Shown here: piece by piece, positions 53,668-61,649 of the stretch
How positions within the stretch are numbered: the first letter of the stretch is position 1
Layout of the letters: every line of letters starts with the position of its first letter
Source of the DNA: CBDEGR01 sp965237895
GTDB lineage: Bacteria > Acidobacteriota > Terriglobia > UBA7540 > JAPUME01
Direction of reading: 5' to 3'
Length of the DNA stretch: 64,000 nucleotides
Assembly: GCA_965237895.1 (NCBI GenBank)
Contig: CBDEGR010000002.1
Coordinates: 744,001-808,000, forward strand
Program-made: the position numbers and the translations under genes
The notes under the pieces: generated by a model
The model's database searches: none
Told to the model about the DNA's origin: nothing
The model's input: the letters and a program-made list of their open reading frames with translations, nothing else

Positions 53668-53785
53668 GCATGCCGTCGTAGGGCGCGATGGGAGAATTTG
53701 GGCCGGGTTGCTGCCTACGTCGCTTCCCGCGAAAGCCACGGTAATTGAGATCGAAATCTTACCCTAACAGAGAAAGAAAGTGTGG

Positions 53786-54937
53786 CTACTGCGCGGCGGG
53801 CTGCTCGGTTGCCGCAACTTCAATCTCCGCCTCCACCAACTTCTGAATCTGCTCCCGTGACTCGCGCGACCAGCCGCTGAAGACATTCAGTACATTCCTG
53901 TGTTCATCCAGAAGAAACGACATCGGGATGTTCACCTCATCGCCGGAGAAGATCTTTTCCAACGTCGTCTCCTCGGTCGTGTAGATCGAGTATGTGACGC
54001 CGAGTTCTTTTAGAAATTGTGGAATCCGGTCGCGCGTTTCGAGATCAATGCTGATGCCGACAAGGTCGATCTTCGCTGCCTCGAATTGGGGGCGCAAATG
54101 CTCGAGTTCCGGCATCTCTTCCCGGCAGGGGATGCAATACGTCGCCCACAGATTCACGAAAGAGCGCCGCCCAGGCCGCACCAAATCTTTTAGTTTCAAC
54201 GATTTTTGGTCCAAGGTTTCGAGCTTCAAGTCCGGGAACGCTTCTCCCTTCCGGAAGCGCAGCTTGGCGTAGAGCATCTCTTCCCCCGTGAGTGGGTCCA
54301 CCAGTTGGAAACGCTTCTCTTTCACCATCATCCAAGGGGCGTCCTTGCCTTCGGTGAGTATGAGCGAGCTGCCCGCTGCGACCTTGGTGAGCGTTTGCGT
54401 CTTGCCGCCCGGCCCAGAACCTGGCCAAGTCACCGTCACCCATTCGGCGGTCTCGTCTTTGCCGAGTCCGAAGACCAGTCGCGGGTCGCTCTGCGATAGG
54501 AAGCCGCTGCCGCCCGACTTCACCTTGGTCAGAATCCCCGCCGAGGTCTTCACCCGTACCACCGCTCCGAAGGCGTCCCGCCCGCTCTTGGTTCCTTCCA
54601 GCGTGACGCGGATGAAGTTGTTCTTCTGCCCCACGTTGTTGCGGAACAGGTAGTGAGCTTCGCGTTGCAGCGTGGTAAGGAAGATGTCCGTGTCTCCGTC
54701 ATTATCAAAGTCGGCGAAGACGGCCCCGCGTCCGTCGCTGAGCGAATCGACGCCCGAGATGCCGCTGATATCGATGTACTTTTCCCCTCTGACGTTCAGT
54801 CCCAGGTAGTCGCGCTCGAAACCGCTGAAGGAGAACCCTTGCTGAAAAATCTGGCTCATGTGGTTGCCCTGGTACTGATCGTTCCCGGCCTTTTCCACCT
54901 TTTCGGAGGCGGCCACGACGTGGCGCCAAAAGAGGCT
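53786..54937 (-). CDS. CRTAC1-thioredoxin fusion, C-terminal segment after in-frame TGA
   Basis: Same frame as the upstream segment ending at 54938. It opens SLFWRHVVAASEKVEKAG, which continues the CRTAC1 domain, then an FG-GAP repeat (VFADFDNDGDTDIFLTTLQR) and the ASPIC/UnbV part (AFGAVVRVKTSAGILTKVKS, SGFLSQSDPRLVFGLGK). The last 150 residues are a thioredoxin/TlpA-like domain with the redox motif YCIPCREEMPELEHL and VNIPMSFLLDEHRNVLNV. The first usable start after the TGA is a GTG at 54916. On its own this piece would lack a signal peptide, so it is probably only functional as part of the whole protein. Confidence 0.7.
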   Translation of the reverse strand, partial: SLFWRHVVAASEKVEKAGNDQYQGNHMSQIFQQGFSFSGFERDYLGLNVRGEKYIDISGISGVDSLSDGRGAVFADFDNDGDTDIFLTTLQREAHYLFRNNVGQKNNFIRVTLEGTKSGRDAFGAVVRVKTSAGILTKVKSGGSGFLSQSDPRLVFGLGKDETAEWVTVTWPGSGPGGKTQTLTKVAAGSSLILTEGKDAPWMMVKEKRFQLVDPLTGEEMLYAKLRFRKGEAFPDLKLETLDQKSLKLKDLVRPGRRSFVNLWATYCIPCREEMPELEHLRPQFEAAKIDLVGISIDLETRDRIPQFLKELGVTYSIYTTEETTLEKIFSGDEVNIPMSFLLDEHRNVLNVFSGWSRESREQIQKLVEAEIEVAATEQPAAQ

Positions 54938-56668
54938 TCAGGTATCCTTCATCGATCGGCCGGAGATGAACCCGTTCGGCGTGTAGACGTCTTCCCAGCC
55001 GTCGTTGTCAAAATCGATAAAGCCGCCCCCGAAGGCCCAACCGGCGGAGAACCCTCCCACTTTGGCGGTAACGTCTTCAAACTTTCCTTCGCCGTTGTTC
55101 CGGTAGAGGCTGTTGCCGGCGGCGAGTTTGTTCAGCAGGCCTGCGCCCGCCTGTTTATTATCAGCTGGGGAATCCGGATAGAGCCGCTTCAGAATCCGGT
55201 TGCCCGCGGTCGAGGACATGTTCGTCACGTGCAGGTCGAGCCAGCCGTCGTTGTTGTAGTCGCCGAAGGAGATGCCCATGCCGAAGCCGGGGTCCATGAT
55301 TCCTTGCGCCTCGGCGGCCTCGACGAAGCGGGTTCCTTCGTTCCGGTAGTAACCGTTCTCGCCGAAGTCGTTCGCCACGTAGAGGTCCAGGTCGCCGTCG
55401 GCGTCGACGTCGGCAAAGGCGGCGGCGTAGGACCACCGTCCGTCGTTCGCGCCCCATTCTTCACCCGCTTCGCGAAACGTCCCGTCGCCTTGATTGAGGA
55501 AAAGCAGATTCGGCGTGCCGTTTGTCGCCTTGCCCCACGAGTTCGGCAGCACGCTTCCGTAGCGGTTGTAGGAGGCCACGTAGATGTCCGTATAGCCGTT
55601 GCCGTCCACGTCCGCCGCCGCGGCGCTGAAGCCCACCGCGAACTTGCCCACCTTCGCCGGACCTGAGGCGTCCCAGAACTGAAGCTCCCCGTCGGGAATC
55701 AAGCGATTCTCAAGCAGTGCCTGCGGGCCGACCGTGGCCAGGAAGAGGTCCAGGTCGCCGTCGTTGTCGAAGTCGAGGAGTAGCGGGGAAGAACCCAGCG
55801 GCGCAAACGCCACCATGGATTCTTGCGAGGCGTCGCGAAAGTCGCCGTTGCCGGTGTTGAGATAGAGATAATTCGACTCGACCCCGGTCGCCACCACGTC
55901 CAACAATCCGTCGTTGTTGACGTCTCCGGCCGCCGCGCCGTGGAAGACGAATCCTTCATTCGGCTCGGTGCCGAAGGGAGGAAACAGTGCCGCCACCTTG
56001 GCCGGTACGGACACCTCGCTGAAGAGGTCCTTGGTCGCCACTTTCGATTCGAGCGGTTCGAACATGATTCGCCGAATCGCCCAGGGCTTCTCGTCTTCTT
56101 CTTTGTTCTCTTTTGCGACTTCTACTCTGATTGCCTCAACTTCTCTTATGGCTTCAACTTCGGACCAGCCGGTGAGCCATTCGCGGTGCCCTTCCAGGTC
56201 GCGCCCGATGATAAAGAAGAAGACCCGGGCCGAGGCCACAGAGATTGAAGTTGCCGATTGATCGAACGTCGCCCCCTTGACCTTGAAGCGGACATCTTCG
56301 ATCGCGGAGAAATGACCCAGCAAAGACTCCACGTCCTTGATAAAGTCGGCGCGGGAGATGGTCTCCGGCTTCGTCGTCTGCCGCCAGCCGTGCCGCCGCA
56401 CCCACTTCACTTCATCCGTTGCAGGTGTTGCCTCATGCGGCAGGCGGTTGGTCGCAATCGAATCGGCGAAGAATCTTCCCACCGCCTTCAGGTCGCGGTC
56501 CCGCAGGTTGACGGAGAGTTCCAGCAGATCGTTGGCCAACGATTCCGAGAGGTCTTCGACGGTTTCAAGTCCCTGGCGGTTGAACTGTTGCGGCGGCGAG
56601 GCTGTCGCCGCAAGCGCTGCCGCGGCGGCCACGAATACCAGCGCGAATCTTCTTATAGAGCGGGCCAT
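54938..56668 (-). CDS. CRTAC1-like FG-GAP secreted protein, N-terminal segment
   Basis: The ATG at 56668 follows AAGGGAATT and opens a signal peptide (FALVFVAAAAALAATASPPQ). Residues 30-210 form a separate alpha/beta domain (AVGRFFADSIATNRLPHEAT, SnoaL-like in style). Four or more FG-GAP/VCBS repeats with Ca-binding D-x-D-x-D-G loops follow: AGDVNNDGLLDVVATGVE, LLDFDNDGDLDLFLATVG, ADVDGNGYTDIYVASYNR and AFADVDADGDLDLYVANDFG. The frame ends SMKDT-TGA at 54940-54938 and then continues without change to 53786, so one protein of about 960 residues is implied. Likely an extracytoplasmic adhesion or redox protein. Confidence 0.75.
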   Translation of the reverse strand: MARSIRRFALVFVAAAAALAATASPPQQFNRQGLETVEDLSESLANDLLELSVNLRDRDLKAVGRFFADSIATNRLPHEATPATDEVKWVRRHGWRQTTKPETISRADFIKDVESLLGHFSAIEDVRFKVKGATFDQSATSISVASARVFFFIIGRDLEGHREWLTGWSEVEAIREVEAIRVEVAKENKEEDEKPWAIRRIMFEPLESKVATKDLFSEVSVPAKVAALFPPFGTEPNEGFVFHGAAAGDVNNDGLLDVVATGVESNYLYLNTGNGDFRDASQESMVAFAPLGSSPLLLDFDNDGDLDLFLATVGPQALLENRLIPDGELQFWDASGPAKVGKFAVGFSAAAADVDGNGYTDIYVASYNRYGSVLPNSWGKATNGTPNLLFLNQGDGTFREAGEEWGANDGRWSYAAAFADVDADGDLDLYVANDFGENGYYRNEGTRFVEAAEAQGIMDPGFGMGISFGDYNNDGWLDLHVTNMSSTAGNRILKRLYPDSPADNKQAGAGLLNKLAAGNSLYRNNGEGKFEDVTAKVGGFSAGWAFGGGFIDFDNDGWEDVYTPNGFISGRSMKDT

Positions 56669-56807
56669 AATTCCCTTACTTTCTTTCATCTCTCTTTTTC
56701 GGCTGATCCCCAATAATAGTACTTCAATTTTCGCCGGAACGGCTCAGATATGGGATGGGGTTGGATGAACTATAGAGCACTCTCACAATTTTGAAATTTG
56801 GGCTAAA

Positions 56808-58199
56808 GAGTCTGTGTGAAAGCTCCTCTTGACGGACGAGTATAATGTGTCGTCAGGAGGGTGAGATGAAATTTCTTCCGTACAATCCGGAGCAAGCCTA
56901 CCTGTTGCCGCCGCGAGTGGCGGACGTGCTGGGTAAGGAGCATCTCTGTTTTTTTCTGCGTCGGGTGGTGGATCGATTGGATTTGAACTCCTTCGAGGAG
57001 GCCTACGAGGACGAGGGGCGTCCGGCGTACGCGCCGGAGCTGTTGGTGGCGGTGTGGCTGTACGCTTATGCGCTGGGGGTGACCTCGTCGCGGCGGCTGG
57101 AGCAGCGGGTGCGGGAGGATTTGGCGTTTCGCTACTTGGCGGCCGGGGCGACGCCGGATTTCTGGACGCTGAACCAGTTTCGTCGGCAGCACGGGCGGGC
57201 GCTCAACGATCTGTTCACGCAAGTGGTGGAGTTGGCGCGCGCGGCGGGGTTGGGACGCCTGGGGCATGTAGCGATCGATTCGACCCGCGTGGCGGCGAAC
57301 GCCTCGCCGAACCGGGTGGAGACGAAGGAGCGTCTGCGCGCCGAGCGGGCGCGAATCCGTCGCCGGATTCGGCGCTGGCAGCAAGCCTGCAATGCCGACG
57401 ATCCCAACGAAGCGTCCGGATTGGAGCTGAAGAAGGAGGAGATGACACGCCTCCAGGAGCGGCTGGCCGAGATTCCTTCGCGCCTCGAGCAGTTGAAGAG
57501 AGCCCGGCAGCGACACATTTCCCGGACCGACCCCGACAGCCGTTTTCTGCGCGACCGCCGAGGCTTCACTTTGGGATACACGGTGGATGTCGCCGTCAGC
57601 GAGGATCATCTGATCGTCGAGCAGCGTGTGACACAGGCGGCCACCGACAATGCTTCGCTGTGCTTCCCGTGGTGGAGGCGGTCGAGCGGCGCTACGGGGA
57701 AATGCCACAGAAAGTAAGCGCCGACAGCGGCTCCTTTTCGGTGAAGAACTTGGAGGCCCTGACCGCCTCCGGCATCGACGCCTATGTGCCGGACTCCAAC
57801 ATGGCCCACGCTTTGAATCGGGGTGGACGCGTGCGGCATCGTACCCGACATCCTGAGCATCGGCGCATGCGACAGAAACTCCGCAGCCCGACCGGACGCG
57901 CCGTCTACCGGCGACGAAAGGCTCTCATCGAACCCGTCTTCGGAGTCCTGAAGGAACAACGCGGGATGAGACGCTTCCGTCGGCGCGGGTTGGCGAAGGT
58001 GGCTGTCGAGATGCTCCTGGCGGCCACCGCCTATAACTTGACACGGCTCTACCACGCGCGGCCGAGCTTCGTTACCCCTCCCGGCTAGCCTCGCCCGAAC
58101 CGGTAAGCGCTGCGAACTCATCGACCAGGAAGAACCGAACGCCATGGAACTGAAATTTCTATTGCCAATAAAATAAGTGTCGTGTTTTCACACGGACTC
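56808..58199 (+). mobile_element. IS1182-like insertion sequence with intact ends
   Basis: 1,392 bp. Terminal inverted repeats: left GAGTCTGTGTGAAAGC (56808-56823), right the complement of GAGTCCGTGTGAAAAC (58184-58199), 14 of 16 matching. A 4-bp direct duplication TAAA flanks it (56804-56807 and 58200-58203). It carries one transposase gene, frameshifted. A TATAAT box at 56841-56846 inside the left end may drive the transposase. It inserted just upstream of, or inside, the 5' end of the gene at 58238. Confidence 0.85.
56866..58088 (+). pseudogene. IS1182-like DDE transposase, frameshifted
   Basis: ATG 56866 follows TCAGGAGGGTGAG. The N-terminal half is the DUF772-type domain (RVVDRLDLNSFEEAYEDEG, PELLVAVWLYAYALGVTSSR), then the first catalytic Asp in HVAIDSTRVAANAS. 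The frame breaks near 57655: DNASL continues in the neighbouring frame as LPVVEAVERRYGEMPQKVSA with the second Asp in ADSGSFS, and the DDE C-terminus RRKALIEPVFGVLKEQRGMR with the Glu. Adding one G (CTGGTG for CTGTG) restores the reading. As sequenced, the transposase is split, so the copy is probably inactive unless translation shifts frame. Confidence 0.8.
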
Positions 58200-58237
58200 T
58201 AAAGGGGATCGCTCTCCAAAGCAGCCGGCTGGCGAGC

Positions 58238-58660
58238 GTGATTCGCGGACATATTTCGAAGGAATTGTACCGAAATCTTGCCCATGACCTCTTTACGCGC
58301 CTTTTGAGCACGCGGAAGCGCGTCATCGCCGAACGGCAACTTGAGATACTGGAGATATTGTTTCGCGATGATCGAATCGAATTTGATAGGCTGATTAAAA
58401 TCACATCCGGCTCGTATAAATCCGTAAAGAACCCTCGAAAGGCAATTACACGGGACTTGAATCGCTTAGCTGATCTGTCAGCCATCGTTATTTCTTTAGA
58501 CGACAAGAATCGATACCAAATCGAATTGAACCTTGAATGGCCCAGTATCATTACCGAAAGCGAATTCTTTGAAAAGATAGAGGCGCTTCCCAAGTCCAAA
58601 ACTCACTCGTTCCTATCTCAAAAAGACGAAGCTACCCAAGAGAAGGAAAGTGGCTCCTGA
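58238..58660 (+). CDS. Fic-associated-type helical/winged-helix protein, 5' end disrupted by the IS
   Basis: 140 residues from a GTG at 58238. RGHISKELYRNLAHDLFTRL looks like helix from inside a larger domain, and ERQLEILEILFRDDRIEFDR followed by NPRKAITRDLNRLADLSAIV resembles the C-terminal winged helix of Fic-type proteins. The open frame extends upstream to the IS end. If the IS and one TAAA are removed, the frame continues into the left flank as LTILKFGLKGIALQSSRLAS before meeting a TAG at 56773. So the IS probably cut its 5' end, though the gene may already have been a fragment. AT-rich relative to its neighbours; weak homology call. Confidence 0.45.
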   Translation: MIRGHISKELYRNLAHDLFTRLLSTRKRVIAERQLEILEILFRDDRIEFDRLIKITSGSYKSVKNPRKAITRDLNRLADLSAIVISLDDKNRYQIELNLEWPSIITESEFFEKIEALPKSKTHSFLSQKDEATQEKESGS

Positions 58661-58756
58661 TATTTAAGAGCTTCACAATTTTCTTCGCGGCTTGGGTTTC
58701 TTTCACAGAGGCGAGCGGGCTTACTACCCTAATTCCTATCGTACTTGCCACCCGCG

Positions 58757-58786
58757 TTGACACCTATGGAATCTAATCTTTATACT
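58757..58786 (+). promoter_or_regulatory. Sigma-70 promoter for the glc operon
   Basis: TTGACA at 58757-58762 and TATACT at 58781-58786 with an 18-bp spacer, 47 bp before the glcD start. This is the best -35/-10 pair I find in the window. Confidence 0.65.
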
Positions 58787-58832
58787 TCAATATGCCGGCT
58801 TGCGAGACGGCGTCTGACGGAATCTGTTCCTC

Positions 58833-60257
58833 ATGAGTAAAAAAAATTCTCTGATTCGCAACCTCAGCGACGTGGTGGGGTCCGGTGGTGTTTTGTCGCA
58901 CCCCGAGGACCTGATGCTCTATGAGTACGACGGCCTCTCCGTCGAGCGGCAGCCCGACGCCGTCGTCTTTCCCACCACCACCCTTCAGGTTTCCGAATTG
59001 GTCAAGCTGGCCCTCAAGAGGAAGGTTCCTGTGGTAGCGCGCGGCGCCGGCACCAGCCTGAGCGGCGGCCCGGTGGCGGTCCAAGGCGGGCTGGTTCTCT
59101 CCTTCGCCCGCATGAAAAAAATCCTCGAAATCGATCTTGATAATGAGCGCGCCGTCGTCCAGCCGGGTGTGGTGAATCTGGACCTGACGCTGGCCGTTTC
59201 CGACCAAGGCTTCTACTTCGCCCCCGACCCTTCTTCGCAGAAGGCCTGCACCATCGGCGGGAACGTGGCGGAAAATTCCGGCGGGCCGCATACGCTGGCC
59301 TACGGGGTGACGACGAATCACGTCCTGGGGCTGACGGTGGTGCTGCCCGACGGCGAGGTCATTCGCACCGGCGGAAAGAACGGCGAGCCGTTGGGGTATG
59401 ACCTGACGGGCGTGGTGGTGGGGTCGGAAGGAACCGTCGGCTTGGTCACGGAAATCACCGTCCGTCTCTTGCGCCGGCCTGAGGCCGTTAAGACCATGCT
59501 CGCCATTTTCGATCAAGTGGCCGACGCGACGCGAACCGTTGCCGCCATCACGGCGCGGCGGATTACGCCTGCGGCGCTGGAGATGATGGACGGGCTTACC
59601 CTGCGCGCCGTCGAGGAAGCCACGCGGGCCGGCTACCCGATGGATTCGGCGGCGGTCCTCTTGATAGAAGTTGAAGGGTTGCATGAGGGCGTCGAGGTGC
59701 AGGCCGGGCAGATTCAAGAGATTTGCCGGGAAAACAACGCGCGAAAGGTTCCCGTGGCGCGGGACGCCGAAGAGCGCGACCTGCTCTGGCGCGGGCGCAA
59801 GAACGCTTTCGGCGCTCTCGGCCGTATTACTCCGAATTTTTACGTACAGGACGGCGTTATCCCCCGCACGCGGCTGCCTGAAATGCTCGAACTTATAGAA
59901 AATGTAGGGAAGAAGTACCATCTTCGCATCGGGAATATCTTTCATGCCGGAGACGGGAATCTTCATCCGTTGCTGCTCTTTGACGCGCGCAACCGCGAGG
60001 AATCGGAAAACGTCGTCAAGGCGGCGAAGGAGATCATCACCGCCTGTGTGGAGATGGGCGGCTCGCTGTCGGGCGAGCACGGCATCGGCCTTGAAAAAAA
60101 TGAATTAATGCCGCTCGTCTTCTCTGAGGACGACATAGCCGCCATGGAGAAAGTAAAGAAGGCCTTCGGCGCGGGCGCGATGTTCAATCCGGGAAAGGTG
60201 TTTCCCTCCGGCAAGATGTGCGGCGAGCTGCGCGTGCAGACCAGCGCCGGCGGATAA
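58833..60257 (+). CDS. glcD: Glycolate oxidase subunit GlcD (FAD-linked)
   Basis: FAD subunit oxidising glycolate (or D-lactate) to glyoxylate (pyruvate). The PP-loop FAD-binding domain has PVVARGAGTSLSGGPVAVQG and CTIGGNVAENSGGPHTLAYG. The C-terminal substrate domain has HLRIGNIFHAGDGNLHPLLL and GGSLSGEHGIGLEKNELMPL, with the conserved His residues. The 474-residue length matches GlcD. glcE and glcF follow, the first after 5 bp, so the three form the membrane-associated glycolate dehydrogenase. A good promoter precedes the gene. Confidence 0.94.
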   Translation: MSKKNSLIRNLSDVVGSGGVLSHPEDLMLYEYDGLSVERQPDAVVFPTTTLQVSELVKLALKRKVPVVARGAGTSLSGGPVAVQGGLVLSFARMKKILEIDLDNERAVVQPGVVNLDLTLAVSDQGFYFAPDPSSQKACTIGGNVAENSGGPHTLAYGVTTNHVLGLTVVLPDGEVIRTGGKNGEPLGYDLTGVVVGSEGTVGLVTEITVRLLRRPEAVKTMLAIFDQVADATRTVAAITARRITPAALEMMDGLTLRAVEEATRAGYPMDSAAVLLIEVEGLHEGVEVQAGQIQEICRENNARKVPVARDAEERDLLWRGRKNAFGALGRITPNFYVQDGVIPRTRLPEMLELIENVGKKYHLRIGNIFHAGDGNLHPLLLFDARNREESENVVKAAKEIITACVEMGGSLSGEHGIGLEKNELMPLVFSEDDIAAMEKVKKAFGAGAMFNPGKVFPSGKMCGELRVQTSAGG

Positions 60258-60262
60258 ATTTT

Positions 60263-61627
60263 ATGACCACGACGACCGAAAACGTAATCTCCACGTTTTC
60301 TTCGCTGCTGGGTGAGGCGCGCGTAAAGACGGACGAGGCGACGCGAAAAAACTTCGCTCTCGGCAATCTTCTTCCCGAATGCGTCGTTTCACCCGGCGCG
60401 GAGGAGGAGGTGGCGGCAGTGCTGCGCCGGGCGGCGGAAGCGGACCTTGCCGTCGTACCTTGCCGCAACGGCACGAAGCTCGGCATCGGCAACAGACCGC
60501 ATCGCTACGACGTGGCGCTCTGCCTGCGTCAGATGAACCGCATCTGGCACTATGAGCCGAAGGACCTGACGGTGACGGTCGAAACCGGCATGAAACTTTC
60601 CGATTTTGAATACTTCGTCGGCAAGTCGGGCCTCTGGCTGCCGCTTGACCCGCCGTTTGAATCGCAGGCCAGCATCGGCGGCGTGCTGGCGTCGAACTCA
60701 AGCGGCCGCTCGCGGCTCTTTTACGGGCAACTTCGCGACATGACGCTCGGCATGACCATTGCCACCGCTGACGGCAAGCTCATCAAAACCGGCGGCCGCG
60801 TGGTGAAGAACGTCACCGGCTATGATTTGAGCAAATTGATGATCGGCTCGTTCGGCACCCTCGGCGTCATCACGCAGGCCAGCTTCAAGCTCTACCCGCT
60901 GCCGCCGGTCCGCCGCAGTTTTCGGGTGCGGGTGCAGGAACTGGTTCAAGTTCACGATTTTCGCCGTCGTCTTGCCGTCCTGCCGATTGCGCCGCTGGCG
61001 ATGGAATTTTTGGATGAGAAGGCCGCGCCGCTCGCCTGGGAAGGCACTTCGTTCGGCGGGGCGGATTCGGGGCTGGAAGTGTGGATCGAGGCCGGAGGGG
61101 TCGAGGCCGTCGTCGAGCGCAGCGCGAAAGAGTTGGCGGCACTGGCCTCCGCCGTGGATGCGAAAATCGAAGAAGTCGATGAGGAGCGCGGGAAGTCTGC
61201 CTGGTCCCGCCTCCGGGAATTTCGCTCTTGGCTGCCGGAGTCCTACCCTGGGGCGGTTCTGCTCAAGGCCAATCTCCCCATCGGCGACGCCGAAGAGTTC
61301 ATAGCCCGCGCTACTTCTCTTATGGAAGCGGAGTTTAGGGAGGACGGCCCGGGCCGATGCGCCGTCTTTGCGCATCTGGGGTCCGGTGTGGTTCATTTTT
61401 GGGGGCTGGAGCCGCTGGAAGGGAAGGTGGCCTGGATTCTGCGCCTCCGTGAACTTGCCGAGCAGTTGCACGGCTCCCTGCGCGTGGAGCTTGCACCGGC
61501 TCGGATCAAGGCCGAAGTCGATGTTTGGGGAGACGTCGGGGAGAGTCTCCGCGTCATGCAAAGGATGAAGGCTGCCTGGGACCCGAAGAACACACTCAGC
61601 CCCGGGCGCTTCGTCGGCGGAATTTAA
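60263..61627 (+). CDS. glcE: Glycolate oxidase subunit GlcE (FAD-binding)
   Basis: Second FAD_binding_4 subunit. The ATG at 60263 begins 5 bp after the glcD stop; the frame is open upstream inside glcD, but that part is not homologous. Motifs are VVPCRNGTKLGIGNRPHRYD, ASIGGVLASNSSGRSRLFYG and GGRVVKNVTGYDLSKLMIGS. The last is a typical GlcE signature. About 454 residues, somewhat longer than E. coli GlcE. It works together with GlcD and GlcF. Confidence 0.92.
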   Translation: MTTTTENVISTFSSLLGEARVKTDEATRKNFALGNLLPECVVSPGAEEEVAAVLRRAAEADLAVVPCRNGTKLGIGNRPHRYDVALCLRQMNRIWHYEPKDLTVTVETGMKLSDFEYFVGKSGLWLPLDPPFESQASIGGVLASNSSGRSRLFYGQLRDMTLGMTIATADGKLIKTGGRVVKNVTGYDLSKLMIGSFGTLGVITQASFKLYPLPPVRRSFRVRVQELVQVHDFRRRLAVLPIAPLAMEFLDEKAAPLAWEGTSFGGADSGLEVWIEAGGVEAVVERSAKELAALASAVDAKIEEVDEERGKSAWSRLREFRSWLPESYPGAVLLKANLPIGDAEEFIARATSLMEAEFREDGPGRCAVFAHLGSGVVHFWGLEPLEGKVAWILRLRELAEQLHGSLRVELAPARIKAEVDVWGDVGESLRVMQRMKAAWDPKNTLSPGRFVGGI

Positions 61628-61649
61628 CTCACGCGGGAGTAAATCGGAA

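Noticed and set aside
58773..60080. 435-codon minus-strand frame opposite glcD
   Set aside because: glcD is unambiguous; the reverse frame is His/Arg-rich noise.
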